DNA of 6,552 nt from an uncultured Oscillospiraceae bacterium (GCA_900552285.1 URYV01000085.1:1-6552), one strand, 5' to 3'. Counted from the first letter of the stretch, positions 1-5,875 are shown. Translations and numbers: made by a program. Notes: generated by a model from the sequence alone, not told the origin.

Positions 1-491
1 CCTTCCATAACCGCGTCGGCAAGCATATTCGCCGTTCCGGACGGAGCGTCGAGTTTTTGATTATGATGAGCCTCGACAATTTCAATGTCAAAATCGTCCT
101 CAAGCACGGTGGCGGCACGTTTACACAGTTCGGCAATAAGATTTACGCCGATTGACATATTAGCCGTGTAAAAAATCGGAACCGTTTTGGATGCCTCGGA
201 AATCTGCTGCTTTTGCTCCTCGGAATATCCCGTAGTCGCAAGCACGGCGGGCACCTTTTTGTCAAGACAGAATTCAAGCAAGCCGCCGAGAGCCGCAGGG
301 TTGGAAAAGTCAATAATCACGTCACACTCGCCGTCAAACTCCTTTATGTCGGAATAGACGGGAAATTCGTTTTTTTGCTCATTGAAAATATCGGCTCCTC
401 CGACAATTTCACAGTCGTCTCTTGCGGCAACGCAGGAAATGATGACCTGCCCCATACGGCCGTTACAGCCCGAAAGAAAAATTTTTACCAT
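1..491 (-). CDS. dapB: 4-hydroxy-tetrahydrodipicolinate reductase, 3' end missing (cut by window edge)
   Basis: Reduces hydroxytetrahydrodipicolinate to tetrahydrodipicolinate with NAD(P)H in the cytoplasm, in the diaminopimelate/lysine pathway. I translated 163 codons from the ATG at 491-489. Residues 8-14 are the Rossmann-type nucleotide-binding motif GCNGRMG. D34 sits where the end of the second beta strand is expected, which would suit NAD(H) ribose binding (inference). DFS is at 61-63, TTG at 86-88 and NMSIGVN at 111-117. The family signature EAHHNQKLDAPSGTA covers 140-154, with the substrate/catalytic residues H142, H143 and K146. Full-length members have about 250 residues, so roughly 85 C-terminal residues lie outside the window. 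The gene follows dapA by only 20 bases and has a weak GGATG-like ribosome binding site in that gap, so it is co-transcribed and perhaps translationally coupled. The reading frame is intact and identification is firm. Confidence 0.96.
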   Translation of the reverse strand, partial: MVKIFLSGCNGRMGQVIISCVAARDDCEIVGGADIFNEQKNEFPVYSDIKEFDGECDVIIDFSNPAALGGLLEFCLDKKVPAVLATTGYSEEQKQQISEASKTVPIFYTANMSIGVNLIAELCKRAATVLEDDFDIEIVEAHHNQKLDAPSGTANMLADAVME

Positions 492-511
492 AGTTTTCAC
501 ATCCGTTTAAT

Positions 512-1396
512 TTAAAGAAGATTTACTCCCTTGAGAGCCGCCTTGATTTTTTCAAGCTTTTCAGGAGTGGTGGAGCAAAGGGGAAGGCGGCAGGGGCCGA
601 CATTATACCCGAGAAGATTCATGGCTTCTTTGACGGGAATGGGGTTAACGTCGATAAACATGCTGTTCATCAGCTCAAGATATTTGCTTTGCAAAGCGGT
701 TGCTTCCTTGAATTTTCCCTCAAGAGCAAGACCGGTTATTTCCGACATGGTTTTGGGAGCAAAGTTTGAAAACACCGAAATTACTCCCTTGCCCCCGAGA
801 GAAATCATGGGAATAACCTGATCGTCGTTGCCGGAATAAATGTCAAGACTGTCGCCGCAAAGCGAAACGGTGTGAGCTACGCTCGAAATATCACCGTTTG
901 CCTCCTTAACGGCCACGATGTTTTTGTGAGCCGACAGAACCTTATATGTTTCGCAGGCAATATTCGTGCCCGTGCGGGAGGGAACATTGTAGAGAATTAT
1001 CGGAATATTGACTCGGTCGGCAATATAGGTGTAGTGCTCGACAAGACCCTTCTGCGAGGCCTTGTTATAATAAGGCGAAACAAGCAGCAGACCGTCGGCA
1101 CCCATTTCCTCGGCCTCTTTGGAAAGCTCGACGGCAAAAGCGGTGTCGTTGCTTCCGGTCCCGGCAATGACGGGAATACGGTGGTTAACGGCTTTAATGG
1201 TGTGGCGCATGACCTCAACGTGTTCATCGCGGCTCAAGGTGCTTCCTTCGCCGGTTGTTCCGCAGGAAACGATTGCGGCAACTCCGCCTTCTATCTGCTC
1301 TTCAACAATTTCATCGATTTTCGAAAGATTTACCGAACCGTCCTCGTTCATAGGGGTGATAAGGGCGGTCGCCACTCCCGTAAAAATTGACGCCAT
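512..1396 (-). CDS. dapA: 4-hydroxy-tetrahydrodipicolinate synthase
   Basis: Condenses pyruvate with aspartate semialdehyde, the committed step to diaminopimelate and lysine; a cytoplasmic (beta/alpha)8-barrel aldolase of the DapA/N-acetylneuraminate lyase family. Its 294 residues match the family length. Visible active-site residues are the Schiff-base lysine K164 (in VAVKEA), Y136 (in ILYNVPSRTG), T47 (in CGTTGEGSTL), Y110 and R141 (the carboxylate-binding arginine). All are offset by +3 from the E. coli enzyme as I recall it. In the lysine-inhibition site, Y109, N83 and H59 are kept, but the position of E. coli E84 is F87 and that of H53 is R56, so feedback control by lysine may be altered (inference). 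The start at 1396 is set by a strong GGGAGG about 9 bases upstream. It is the middle gene of the operon, 94 bases after asd and 20 before dapB. Substrate assignment is helped by these neighbours, since the family has other members. Confidence 0.97.
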   Translation of the reverse strand: MASIFTGVATALITPMNEDGSVNLSKIDEIVEEQIEGGVAAIVSCGTTGEGSTLSRDEHVEVMRHTIKAVNHRIPVIAGTGSNDTAFAVELSKEAEEMGADGLLLVSPYYNKASQKGLVEHYTYIADRVNIPIILYNVPSRTGTNIACETYKVLSAHKNIVAVKEANGDISSVAHTVSLCGDSLDIYSGNDDQVIPMISLGGKGVISVFSNFAPKTMSEITGLALEGKFKEATALQSKYLELMNSMFIDVNPIPVKEAMNLLGYNVGPCRLPLCSTTPEKLEKIKAALKGVNLL

Positions 1397-1420
1397 AATA
1401 AATTCCTCCCTGAAATTAGA

Positions 1421-1454
1421 CCGCGGCGCACGGGATTTTATTCCCGCGACGCGG
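1421..1454 (-). other. GC-rich intercistronic hairpin between asd and dapA
   Basis: In the asd-dapA transcript, bases 1454-1442 and 1435-1421 can fold into a stem of 7 plus 5 base pairs (one G-U), interrupted by a 1x3 internal loop and closed by a 6-base A-rich loop. No T tract follows on either strand, so it does not look like a classical intrinsic terminator. It sits about 25 bases upstream of the dapA start codon, just before the ribosome binding site. A role in mRNA processing, stability or partial polarity between asd and dapA is possible but unproven. Confidence 0.6.
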
Positions 1455-1490
1455 AGTTAAAATATCGTTAAATACTTACTTAATGGGCAC

Positions 1491-2570
1491 TCAGTCCATA
1501 TAGCCCTTTGCCGCAAGAAGCTCGGCAAGAAGCACAGCACCGCCGGCAGCGCCGCGAAGGGTGTTGTGGGAAAGGCAAACAAATTTATAGTCATACTGCG
1601 TATCTTCGCGAAGTCTGCCCATGGAAATGGCCATTCCGTGCTCAAGCTCTCTTTCCGAGTGAATCTGAGGACGGTCGGGCTCTTCAAAATAGTTAAGGAA
1701 CTGCTTGGGAGCGCTGGGAAGCTCAAGACGCTGTGCCTCGCCGGCATATTCCTTCCACGTCTTTTTAATTTCCTCGATGGTGGGTTTCTTTTTGAAGGTG
1801 ACAAAAACGGCGGCAAGGTGACCGTTGGTAACGGGCACGCGTATGCACTGAGCCGTAAAAGCGGGACGGGTTGCATTGACGATCTTATCGCCCTCAATGT
1901 GACCCCAAATCTTAAGAGGCTCCTGCTCGGATTTTTCTTCCTCTCCGCCGATGTAGGGAATAACATTGTCAATCATTTCCGGCCAACGCTCAAAGGTCTT
2001 TCCGGCGCCGGAAATAGCCTGATAAGTGCAGACAAGAACCTTTTCGGGCTCAAATTTCTCAAGAGGGAAAAGGGCGGGAACATAGGACTGAAGAGAGCAG
2101 TTGGACTTAACGGCCACAAATCCTTTTTTGGTGCCGAGTCTCTTTCGCTGAGCCTTGATTATCTCGATGTGATCGGCATTAAGCTCGGGAACCACCATGG
2201 GCACGTCGGGGGTGCCGCGATTGGCGCTGTTGTTGGAAACAACGGGGCATTCAAGCTTTGCATAAGCCTCTTCAAGAGCCAATATCTCATCCTTTTTCAT
2301 GTCGACGGCGCAGAAAACGAAATCACAGATTTCGGCGACCTTTTCCTTGTCGGCCTGAGCGTCAAAAAGAACCATGTCCTTCATGCTCTCTGGGATAGGG
2401 GTGTCCATTGCCCAACGGGACGAAACAACGTCCTCGTATTTTTTACCTGCCGAACGGCTGCTGGCCGCAAGAGCCGCAACATTAAACCAAGGGTGGTTCT
2501 CAAGCAGGGTGGCAAATCGCTGACCGACCATTCCGGTTGCACCGATAATACCGACATTATATTTTTTCAT
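1491..2570 (-). CDS. asd: Aspartate-semialdehyde dehydrogenase
   Basis: Catalyses NADPH-dependent reduction of 4-aspartyl phosphate to aspartate semialdehyde, the branch point for lysine/diaminopimelate, threonine and methionine; cytoplasmic. The 359 residues fit the family. Residues 10-16 are the nucleotide-binding motif GATGMVG and 37-43 are SSRSAGK. The catalytic cysteine is C158 within KSNCSLQ, followed by YQAISGAG (183-190). The substrate-binding R244 and catalytic H251 lie in RVPVTNGH (244-251). The SNCS motif differs from the NPGCS/NPNCS of the E. coli and Bacillus enzymes. Together with the overall style this points to the subgroup resembling archaeal/fungal Asd (inference). The start at 2570 is supported by GGAGGG at 2584-2579, 8 bases upstream. 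It is the first gene of the asd-dapA-dapB operon, with its own promoter in the divergent region shared with queA. It ends with TGA, so TGA is a stop codon in this organism. Confidence 0.96.
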   Translation of the reverse strand: MKKYNVGIIGATGMVGQRFATLLENHPWFNVAALAASSRSAGKKYEDVVSSRWAMDTPIPESMKDMVLFDAQADKEKVAEICDFVFCAVDMKKDEILALEEAYAKLECPVVSNNSANRGTPDVPMVVPELNADHIEIIKAQRKRLGTKKGFVAVKSNCSLQSYVPALFPLEKFEPEKVLVCTYQAISGAGKTFERWPEMIDNVIPYIGGEEEKSEQEPLKIWGHIEGDKIVNATRPAFTAQCIRVPVTNGHLAAVFVTFKKKPTIEEIKKTWKEYAGEAQRLELPSAPKQFLNYFEEPDRPQIHSERELEHGMAISMGRLREDTQYDYKFVCLSHNTLRGAAGGAVLLAELLAAKGYMD

Positions 2571-2600
2571 AATTTTGTCCCTCCAAAATCAATAAATGGC

Positions 2601-2629
2601 TTGTAAAAAAACCGCAACTGTACTATAAT
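2601..2629 (+). promoter_or_regulatory. Sigma-A-type promoter for queA-tgt
   Basis: A -35 TTGTAA (2601-2606, 4 of 6 to consensus), a 17-base spacer and a perfect -10 TATAAT (2624-2629). The predicted start is near 2636, giving a leader of about 59 bases before queA. No preQ1 riboswitch consensus was recognised in that leader. The start site lies a few bases from that of the opposing asd promoter. Confidence 0.75.
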
Positions 2630-2646
2630 ACAAATTACTTCTAATT

Positions 2647-2675
2647 ATAATATCATTTAAGCTTTACTTTGTCAA
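2647..2675 (-). promoter_or_regulatory. Sigma-A-type promoter for asd-dapA-dapB
   Basis: On the minus strand a perfect -35 TTGACA (2675-2670) is followed after exactly 17 bases by TATTAT (2652-2647, 5 of 6 to consensus). The predicted start is near 2640, giving a leader of about 70 bases before asd. That is too short for a lysine riboswitch, and no such element is visible. This promoter points at the queA promoter on the other strand. Confidence 0.8.
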
Positions 2676-2694
2676 ACGAAATAAGAGGGAAAAT

Positions 2695-3720
2695 ATGAAT
2701 AAAAGCGATTTTTTTTACGACCTGCCCGCCGAGCTTATTGCTCAGCACCCCTGTGAAAAGCGTGACAACTCCTCGCTCATGCATCTCAACCGAAAAACAG
2801 GCGAAATCGAACACCTGAAATTTTACGATTTACCGAGCCTTTTAAATGAAGGAGATACGGTAATTTTAAATGATACAAAGGTTCTTCCCGCGCGTCTTTA
2901 CGGCACAAAAATCCCCACGGGGGCGGTTGTGGAATTCCTGCTGCTCGAGCAGCAGCCGGACGGAGCATGGATATGTCTTGCGGGCCCGGGAAAGAAGGCC
3001 AAAAAGGGCGACCGTTTTTCCTTCGGCGAAGGCAAGATGTCCTGTGAAGTGGTCGATGTAAAGGACGACGGAAACAGGGTCGTTAAATTTGAATATGACG
3101 GGAATTTTTACGAAATTCTCGACGAAATCGGAAACATGCCTCTTCCGCCTTACATTACCGAAAAGCTTAAAGACAATTCAAGGTATCAGACGATATACGC
3201 AAAGCACCTCGGTTCGGCCGCCGCTCCCACGGCGGGTCTGCACTTCACCGACGAGGTTTTTGCAACGCTTGTGGAAAAGGGTATAAACATCGGATATGTC
3301 ACCCTTCATGTGGGGCTCGGAACCTTCCGCCCGGTTAAGGAAGAAAAAATCGAAGATCATCTTATGCACACCGAAAGATATTATGTTCCCAAAAGCACGG
3401 CCGAGCTGATCAACGCCACAAAAAAGGCCGGAAAACGCGTTATTTGCATCGGTACAACCAGCTGCCGAACCCTTGAGGCCGCTGCGAAGGACGACGGGAC
3501 AATGGAGGAATGCTCGGGCAAAACCGATATTTTCATATATCCCGGCTATAAATTCAAATGCATGGACGGTCTCGTAACCAATTTTCATCTCCCCGAAAGC
3601 ACGCTTATAATGCTCGTCTCGGCCTTTGCGGGTTACGAGCATACCATGAATGCCTACAAAATCGCCGTAGAGAAAAAATATCGCTTTTTCAGCTTCGGCG
3701 ACGCCATGGTTATACTTTAA
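2695..3720 (+). CDS. queA: S-adenosylmethionine:tRNA ribosyltransferase-isomerase
   Basis: Transfers and isomerises the ribosyl part of S-adenosylmethionine onto preQ1 in tRNA to form epoxyqueuosine, at the wobble position of GUN tRNAs (Tyr, His, Asn, Asp); cytoplasmic. The 341 residues match the family. Conserved blocks are DLPAELIAQHP (9-19), LNDTKVLPARLYG (58-70), SAAAPTAGLHFT (174-185), HVGLGTFRPV (205-214), GTTSCRTLEAA (253-263), TNFHLPESTLIMLVSAFAGYE (295-315) and the C-terminal YRFFSFGDAMVIL. No disruption is seen. The ATG at 2695 is preceded by GAGGGA about 4-5 bases upstream. It is the first gene after the plus-strand promoter, and tgt follows after 34 bases in the same direction, so the two queuosine enzymes are almost certainly co-transcribed. 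Identification is firm. Confidence 0.97.
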   Translation: MNKSDFFYDLPAELIAQHPCEKRDNSSLMHLNRKTGEIEHLKFYDLPSLLNEGDTVILNDTKVLPARLYGTKIPTGAVVEFLLLEQQPDGAWICLAGPGKKAKKGDRFSFGEGKMSCEVVDVKDDGNRVVKFEYDGNFYEILDEIGNMPLPPYITEKLKDNSRYQTIYAKHLGSAAAPTAGLHFTDEVFATLVEKGINIGYVTLHVGLGTFRPVKEEKIEDHLMHTERYYVPKSTAELINATKKAGKRVICIGTTSCRTLEAAAKDDGTMEECSGKTDIFIYPGYKFKCMDGLVTNFHLPESTLIMLVSAFAGYEHTMNAYKIAVEKKYRFFSFGDAMVIL

Positions 3721-3754
3721 AATTAAACCAAATCCATTTTAACGGAGTTTTTAA

Positions 3755-4885
3755 ATGTTTAAACTGATAAAAAAAGAAGGAACGGCAAGAAGAGGGCGTT
3801 TTACCACCGTTCACGGTTCTTTTGAAACCCCTGCGTTTATGAATGTCGCCCCCTGCGCCGCCATAAAAGGTGGACTGTCCGCCCTCGACCTAAAGCAGGT
3901 CAAGTGTCAGGTCATGCTTTCAAATACCTATCACCTTCATCTTCGCCCCGGTGACAAAAACGTCAAAACCCTCGGAGGACTTCACGAATTCACCCGATGG
4001 GACGGCCCCATTCTCACCGACAGCGGCGGATTTCAGGTTTTTTCCCTTGCAAAGCTGCGTCATATAACCGAAGAAGGGGTGGAATTCAACTCTCACATCG
4101 ACGGACATAAAATTTTTATGGGGCCGGAGGAGAGTATGCAAATCCAGTCAAACCTCGGTTCTACCATTGCAATGGCCTTTGACGAATGTGTGGAAAATCC
4201 CGCAAAATATGAATATGCCAAAAAATCCTCCGAAAGAACCGTCAGGTGGCTTGCGCGGTGCAAGGAGGAAATGAAAAGACTTAATTCTCTTGAGGATACG
4301 GTCAATAAAAACCAATTGCTTTTCGGAATAAATCAGGGCTGCGTTTACGACGATCTGAGAATCGAAAACATGAAACAGATTGCAAAGCTGGATTTGGACG
4401 GTTATGCAATAGGCGGTCTTGCCGTGGGTGAGCCGGCCGAGGATATGTACAGAATTATTTCGGCGGTCGAGCCCTTTGCTCCTGATGATAAAATCCGTTA
4501 TCTCATGGGAGTGGGAACTCCGGCCAACATTCTCGAGTCGGTGGAAAGGGGAGTGGACCTTTTCGACTGCGTCATGCCGAGCAGAAATGCACGCCACGGC
4601 CACCTTTTCACCAAAAGCGGCGTTATAAACATCAACAATGCCAAATACGCCCTCGACACCGACCCCATCGACAGGGAATGCGGTTGTCCCGTTTGTCGGA
4701 ATTTCAGCAGGGCATATGTACGCCATCTGCTTGTTGCAAAGGAAATGCTTGGAATGAGGCTTGCCGTCATGCACAATCTTTGGTTCTATAATACCCTTAT
4801 GGAGGAAATAAGGCTTGCTCTTGACGAGGACAGATTTACGGAGTATAAGGAACAAATGCTGCCCATACTCTCCCGCAGAATTTAA
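3755..4885 (+). CDS. tgt: tRNA-guanine(34) transglycosylase
   Basis: Exchanges guanine 34 of GUN-anticodon tRNAs for preQ1 (or a related base), the step before QueA; a cytoplasmic TIM-barrel enzyme with bound zinc. The 376 residues match bacterial Tgt. D89 lies in DSGGFQVFS (89-97), D143 in AFDEC and the nucleophile D271 in FDCVMPSRNARHGH (270-283). The zinc ligands are C309, C311, C314 and H340. The base-recognition loop GGLAVGEP is at 220-227. The usual GIVQGG or GINQGG motif reads GINQGC here (191-196), a small departure from what I remember for the family. The ATG at 3755 has CGGAG at 3743-3747, 7 bases upstream. The 34-base gap after queA has no terminator. No strong hairpin terminator is seen after the stop codon, although an AT-rich stretch with a run of T follows before the yajC promoter. 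Confidence 0.97.
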   Translation: MFKLIKKEGTARRGRFTTVHGSFETPAFMNVAPCAAIKGGLSALDLKQVKCQVMLSNTYHLHLRPGDKNVKTLGGLHEFTRWDGPILTDSGGFQVFSLAKLRHITEEGVEFNSHIDGHKIFMGPEESMQIQSNLGSTIAMAFDECVENPAKYEYAKKSSERTVRWLARCKEEMKRLNSLEDTVNKNQLLFGINQGCVYDDLRIENMKQIAKLDLDGYAIGGLAVGEPAEDMYRIISAVEPFAPDDKIRYLMGVGTPANILESVERGVDLFDCVMPSRNARHGHLFTKSGVININNAKYALDTDPIDRECGCPVCRNFSRAYVRHLLVAKEMLGMRLAVMHNLWFYNTLMEEIRLALDEDRFTEYKEQMLPILSRRI

Positions 4886-4911
4886 TATTTTGTAAATTTG
4901 ATATTTTTTTC

Positions 4912-4940
4912 TTGCAAATAATACTAATTTGATATATAAT
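4912..4940 (+). promoter_or_regulatory. Sigma-A-type promoter for yajC
   Basis: A -35 TTGCAA (4912-4917, 4 of 6), a 17-base spacer and a perfect -10 TATAAT (4935-4940) in the 85-base gap between tgt and yajC. The predicted start is near 4947, giving a very short leader of about 24 bases. yajC can therefore be transcribed separately from queA-tgt, though readthrough from tgt is also likely because I see no strong terminator. Confidence 0.75.
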
Positions 4941-4957
4941 TAACGGGATAAAGTTTT

Positions 4958-4963
4958 GGAGGT
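4958..4963 (+). promoter_or_regulatory. yajC ribosome binding site (decides the start codon)
   Basis: GGAGGT lies 7 bases before the ATG at 4971. An in-frame TTG at 4956 could be read as an earlier start, but it overlaps this ribosome binding site and has no good site of its own, so ATG 4971 is preferred. Confidence 0.9.
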
Positions 4964-4970
4964 AAAAAAA

Positions 4971-5312
4971 ATGGCAATTGCAATGGACACCGCCGCAAAC
5001 GGAAGCGGACAATCTCTTTGGTTGATGCTCATATATATGGCCGTCATTTTCGGCATTATGTATTTTCTTCTCATCCGTCCTCAGAGAAAGAAACAAAAAG
5101 AAGAGGACAAGATGCGTAACAACATCCAAATCGGCGATGAAATAATCACCATCGGCGGTATTTACGGCCGCGTTGTTGCTGTCAAGGAAGATTCCTTTAT
5201 TATTGAATCCGGTCCCGACCGCAGCAAATACAGAATGGCTCGTTGGGCTATTCAGACCAATCTTACCGTTCATGCCGACGATGACGCTTCTGCGGATTCC
5301 AAAAAGAAATAA
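4971..5312 (+). CDS. yajC: Sec translocase accessory subunit YajC
   Basis: Small single-pass membrane protein that associates with SecD-SecF and the SecYEG channel in protein export. The 113 residues are typical. A short N-terminal segment is followed by one hydrophobic helix at about 16-35, then the hallmark YFLLIRPQRKKQKE (31-44), whose positive charges place the C-terminal part in the cytoplasm. The soluble domain includes IQIGDEIITIGGIYGRVV and a lysine-rich tail. The start is set by GGAGGT at 4958-4963; the in-frame TTG at 4956 would add five residues and is rejected. It follows tgt, the classic bacterial order. secD and secF, which often come next, are absent from the window. It has its own promoter, and a strong terminator comes just after the stop codon. 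Confidence 0.95.
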   Translation: MAIAMDTAANGSGQSLWLMLIYMAVIFGIMYFLLIRPQRKKQKEEDKMRNNIQIGDEIITIGGIYGRVVAVKEDSFIIESGPDRSKYRMARWAIQTNLTVHADDDASADSKKK

Positions 5313-5324
5313 ATCGGAATAATT

Positions 5325-5373
5325 AAAGACCTCTGCGAATAATCTTTAACAGGTTATTTGCGGAGGTTTTTTT
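5325..5373 (+). terminator. Intrinsic terminator after yajC whose 3' arm contains the next gene's Shine-Dalgarno
   Basis: Bases 5329-5342 pair with 5354-5367 in a 14-bp stem with two G-U pairs and an 11-base loop. A/T pairing can extend the stem to 5325-5371. A run of seven T (5367-5373) follows, the pattern of a rho-independent terminator. The GGAGG at 5362-5366, in the 3' arm, is also the only plausible ribosome binding site for the gene starting at 5374, and the T run is exactly the 7-base spacer. The same element can therefore stop transcription and, in readthrough RNA, hide the ribosome binding site. Confidence 0.85.
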
Positions 5374-5763
5374 ATGAACGAAGAATATACAAAAAGGATT
5401 AAGTGCTGTTTTAAGGGCGGTTTGTTCGGACTTATCGTCATGCTGATTTTATACACCGCGGCGGCGGTTATTCTGACATTCAGAGATTTGAATGACGGAA
5501 CGCTGAATTTGCTTTCACTCGTCGTGTGCGGGGCAGGGGGGTTCTGTGCGGCGGCAAAGGCCGGAAAGGAAAACAAAAAGGACGGAATTAAAATCGGAGT
5601 CATCATCGGACTCGGGATTTTCGCAGCGATAACAATTGTCGGGTTGGCGCTCGGCGGCAATTTTTCGCTGCTTACCTTACTGAGACTTGTCACGGTGATT
5701 ATCTGTTCGATTGCGGGCAGCGTGTTCGGAGTCAACCGTGCGGGAAAAAGAAGAATGAAATAG
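5374..5763 (+). CDS. Small four-helix membrane protein, TIGR04086-like
   Basis: Function unknown. The 129-residue protein has four predicted membrane helices at about 15-36, 44-63, 71-93 and 98-120, a short charged N terminus (NEEYTKR) and a basic C-terminal tail (RAGKRRMK). Between helices 2 and 3 is a polar stretch AKAGKENKKDG. Helix 2 ends in GAGGFCAAAKAG and helix 4 in AGSVFGVN. This glycine-rich pattern and the position after yajC match my memory of the clostridial family TIGR04086, often found next to yajC and to the SCIFF peptide genes. That assignment is from recall and is not tested here. The ATG at 5374 has GGAGG 7 bases upstream, inside the terminator hairpin after yajC. I see no convincing separate promoter, so expression probably depends on readthrough or antitermination. 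A hairpin follows the stop codon within four bases. Confidence 0.85.
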   Translation: MNEEYTKRIKCCFKGGLFGLIVMLILYTAAAVILTFRDLNDGTLNLLSLVVCGAGGFCAAAKAGKENKKDGIKIGVIIGLGIFAAITIVGLALGGNFSLLTLLRLVTVIICSIAGSVFGVNRAGKRRMK

Positions 5764-5766
5764 CAA

Positions 5767-5802
5767 AAACGGCAGTTGTTGTATCAAAGGCAGCTGCCGT
5801 TT
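5767..5802 (+). terminator. Hairpin after the TIGR04086-like gene, probable terminator
   Basis: Bases 5767-5778 pair with 5791-5802 in a 12-bp stem (one G-U) with a 12-base loop, beginning 4 bases after the stop codon. On the plus strand the T run is short (TTT, partly in the stem) and followed by CAA. On the minus strand the stem is followed by five T. It may act in both directions, but efficiency on the plus strand is doubtful. Confidence 0.6.
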
Positions 5803-5817
5803 CAATATATGATGTGG

Positions 5818-5875
5818 TTTACATAAAGTAATTTACATAACATTCGCTTAAGATAACATAATGTTGTTTACATAA
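5818..5875. repeat. Cluster of TTTACATAA direct repeats upstream of proC
   Basis: TTTACATAA occurs exactly at 5818-5826, 5832-5840 and 5867-5875. A degenerate copy (ATAACATAA, 7 of 9) is at 5853-5861. Start-to-start distances are 14, 21 and 14 bp. The cluster also contains the odd-centred palindrome AACATAATGTT (5855-5865). It lies 46 to 103 bp upstream of the proC -35 element. A binding array for a regulator is possible; no known operator was recognised. Confidence 0.6.

Noticed and set aside
213..515. A 100-codon open frame on the plus strand at the left end
   Set aside because: It lies over dapB, whose minus-strand translation carries the full DapB signature; the plus frame is a shadow.
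872..1390. A 172-codon open frame on the plus strand inside dapA
   Set aside because: Mirror frame of dapA with no family features.
1566..2606. A 346-codon open frame on the plus strand across almost all of asd
   Set aside because: It is antisense to a clearly functional asd, has no ribosome binding site or recognisable motif, and is low-complexity in the manner of mirror frames caused by codon bias.
2571..2694. A lysine riboswitch before asd or a preQ1 riboswitch before queA
   Set aside because: Both leaders are short (about 70 and 59 bases) and AT-rich, and neither consensus is visible.
4148..4855. A 235-codon open frame on the minus strand inside tgt
   Set aside because: It is antisense to tgt, whose motifs are complete; no initiation signal and no recognisable domain.
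4956..4970. TTG at 4956 as start of yajC
   Set aside because: It overlaps the GGAGGT that serves ATG 4971 and has no upstream site of its own.
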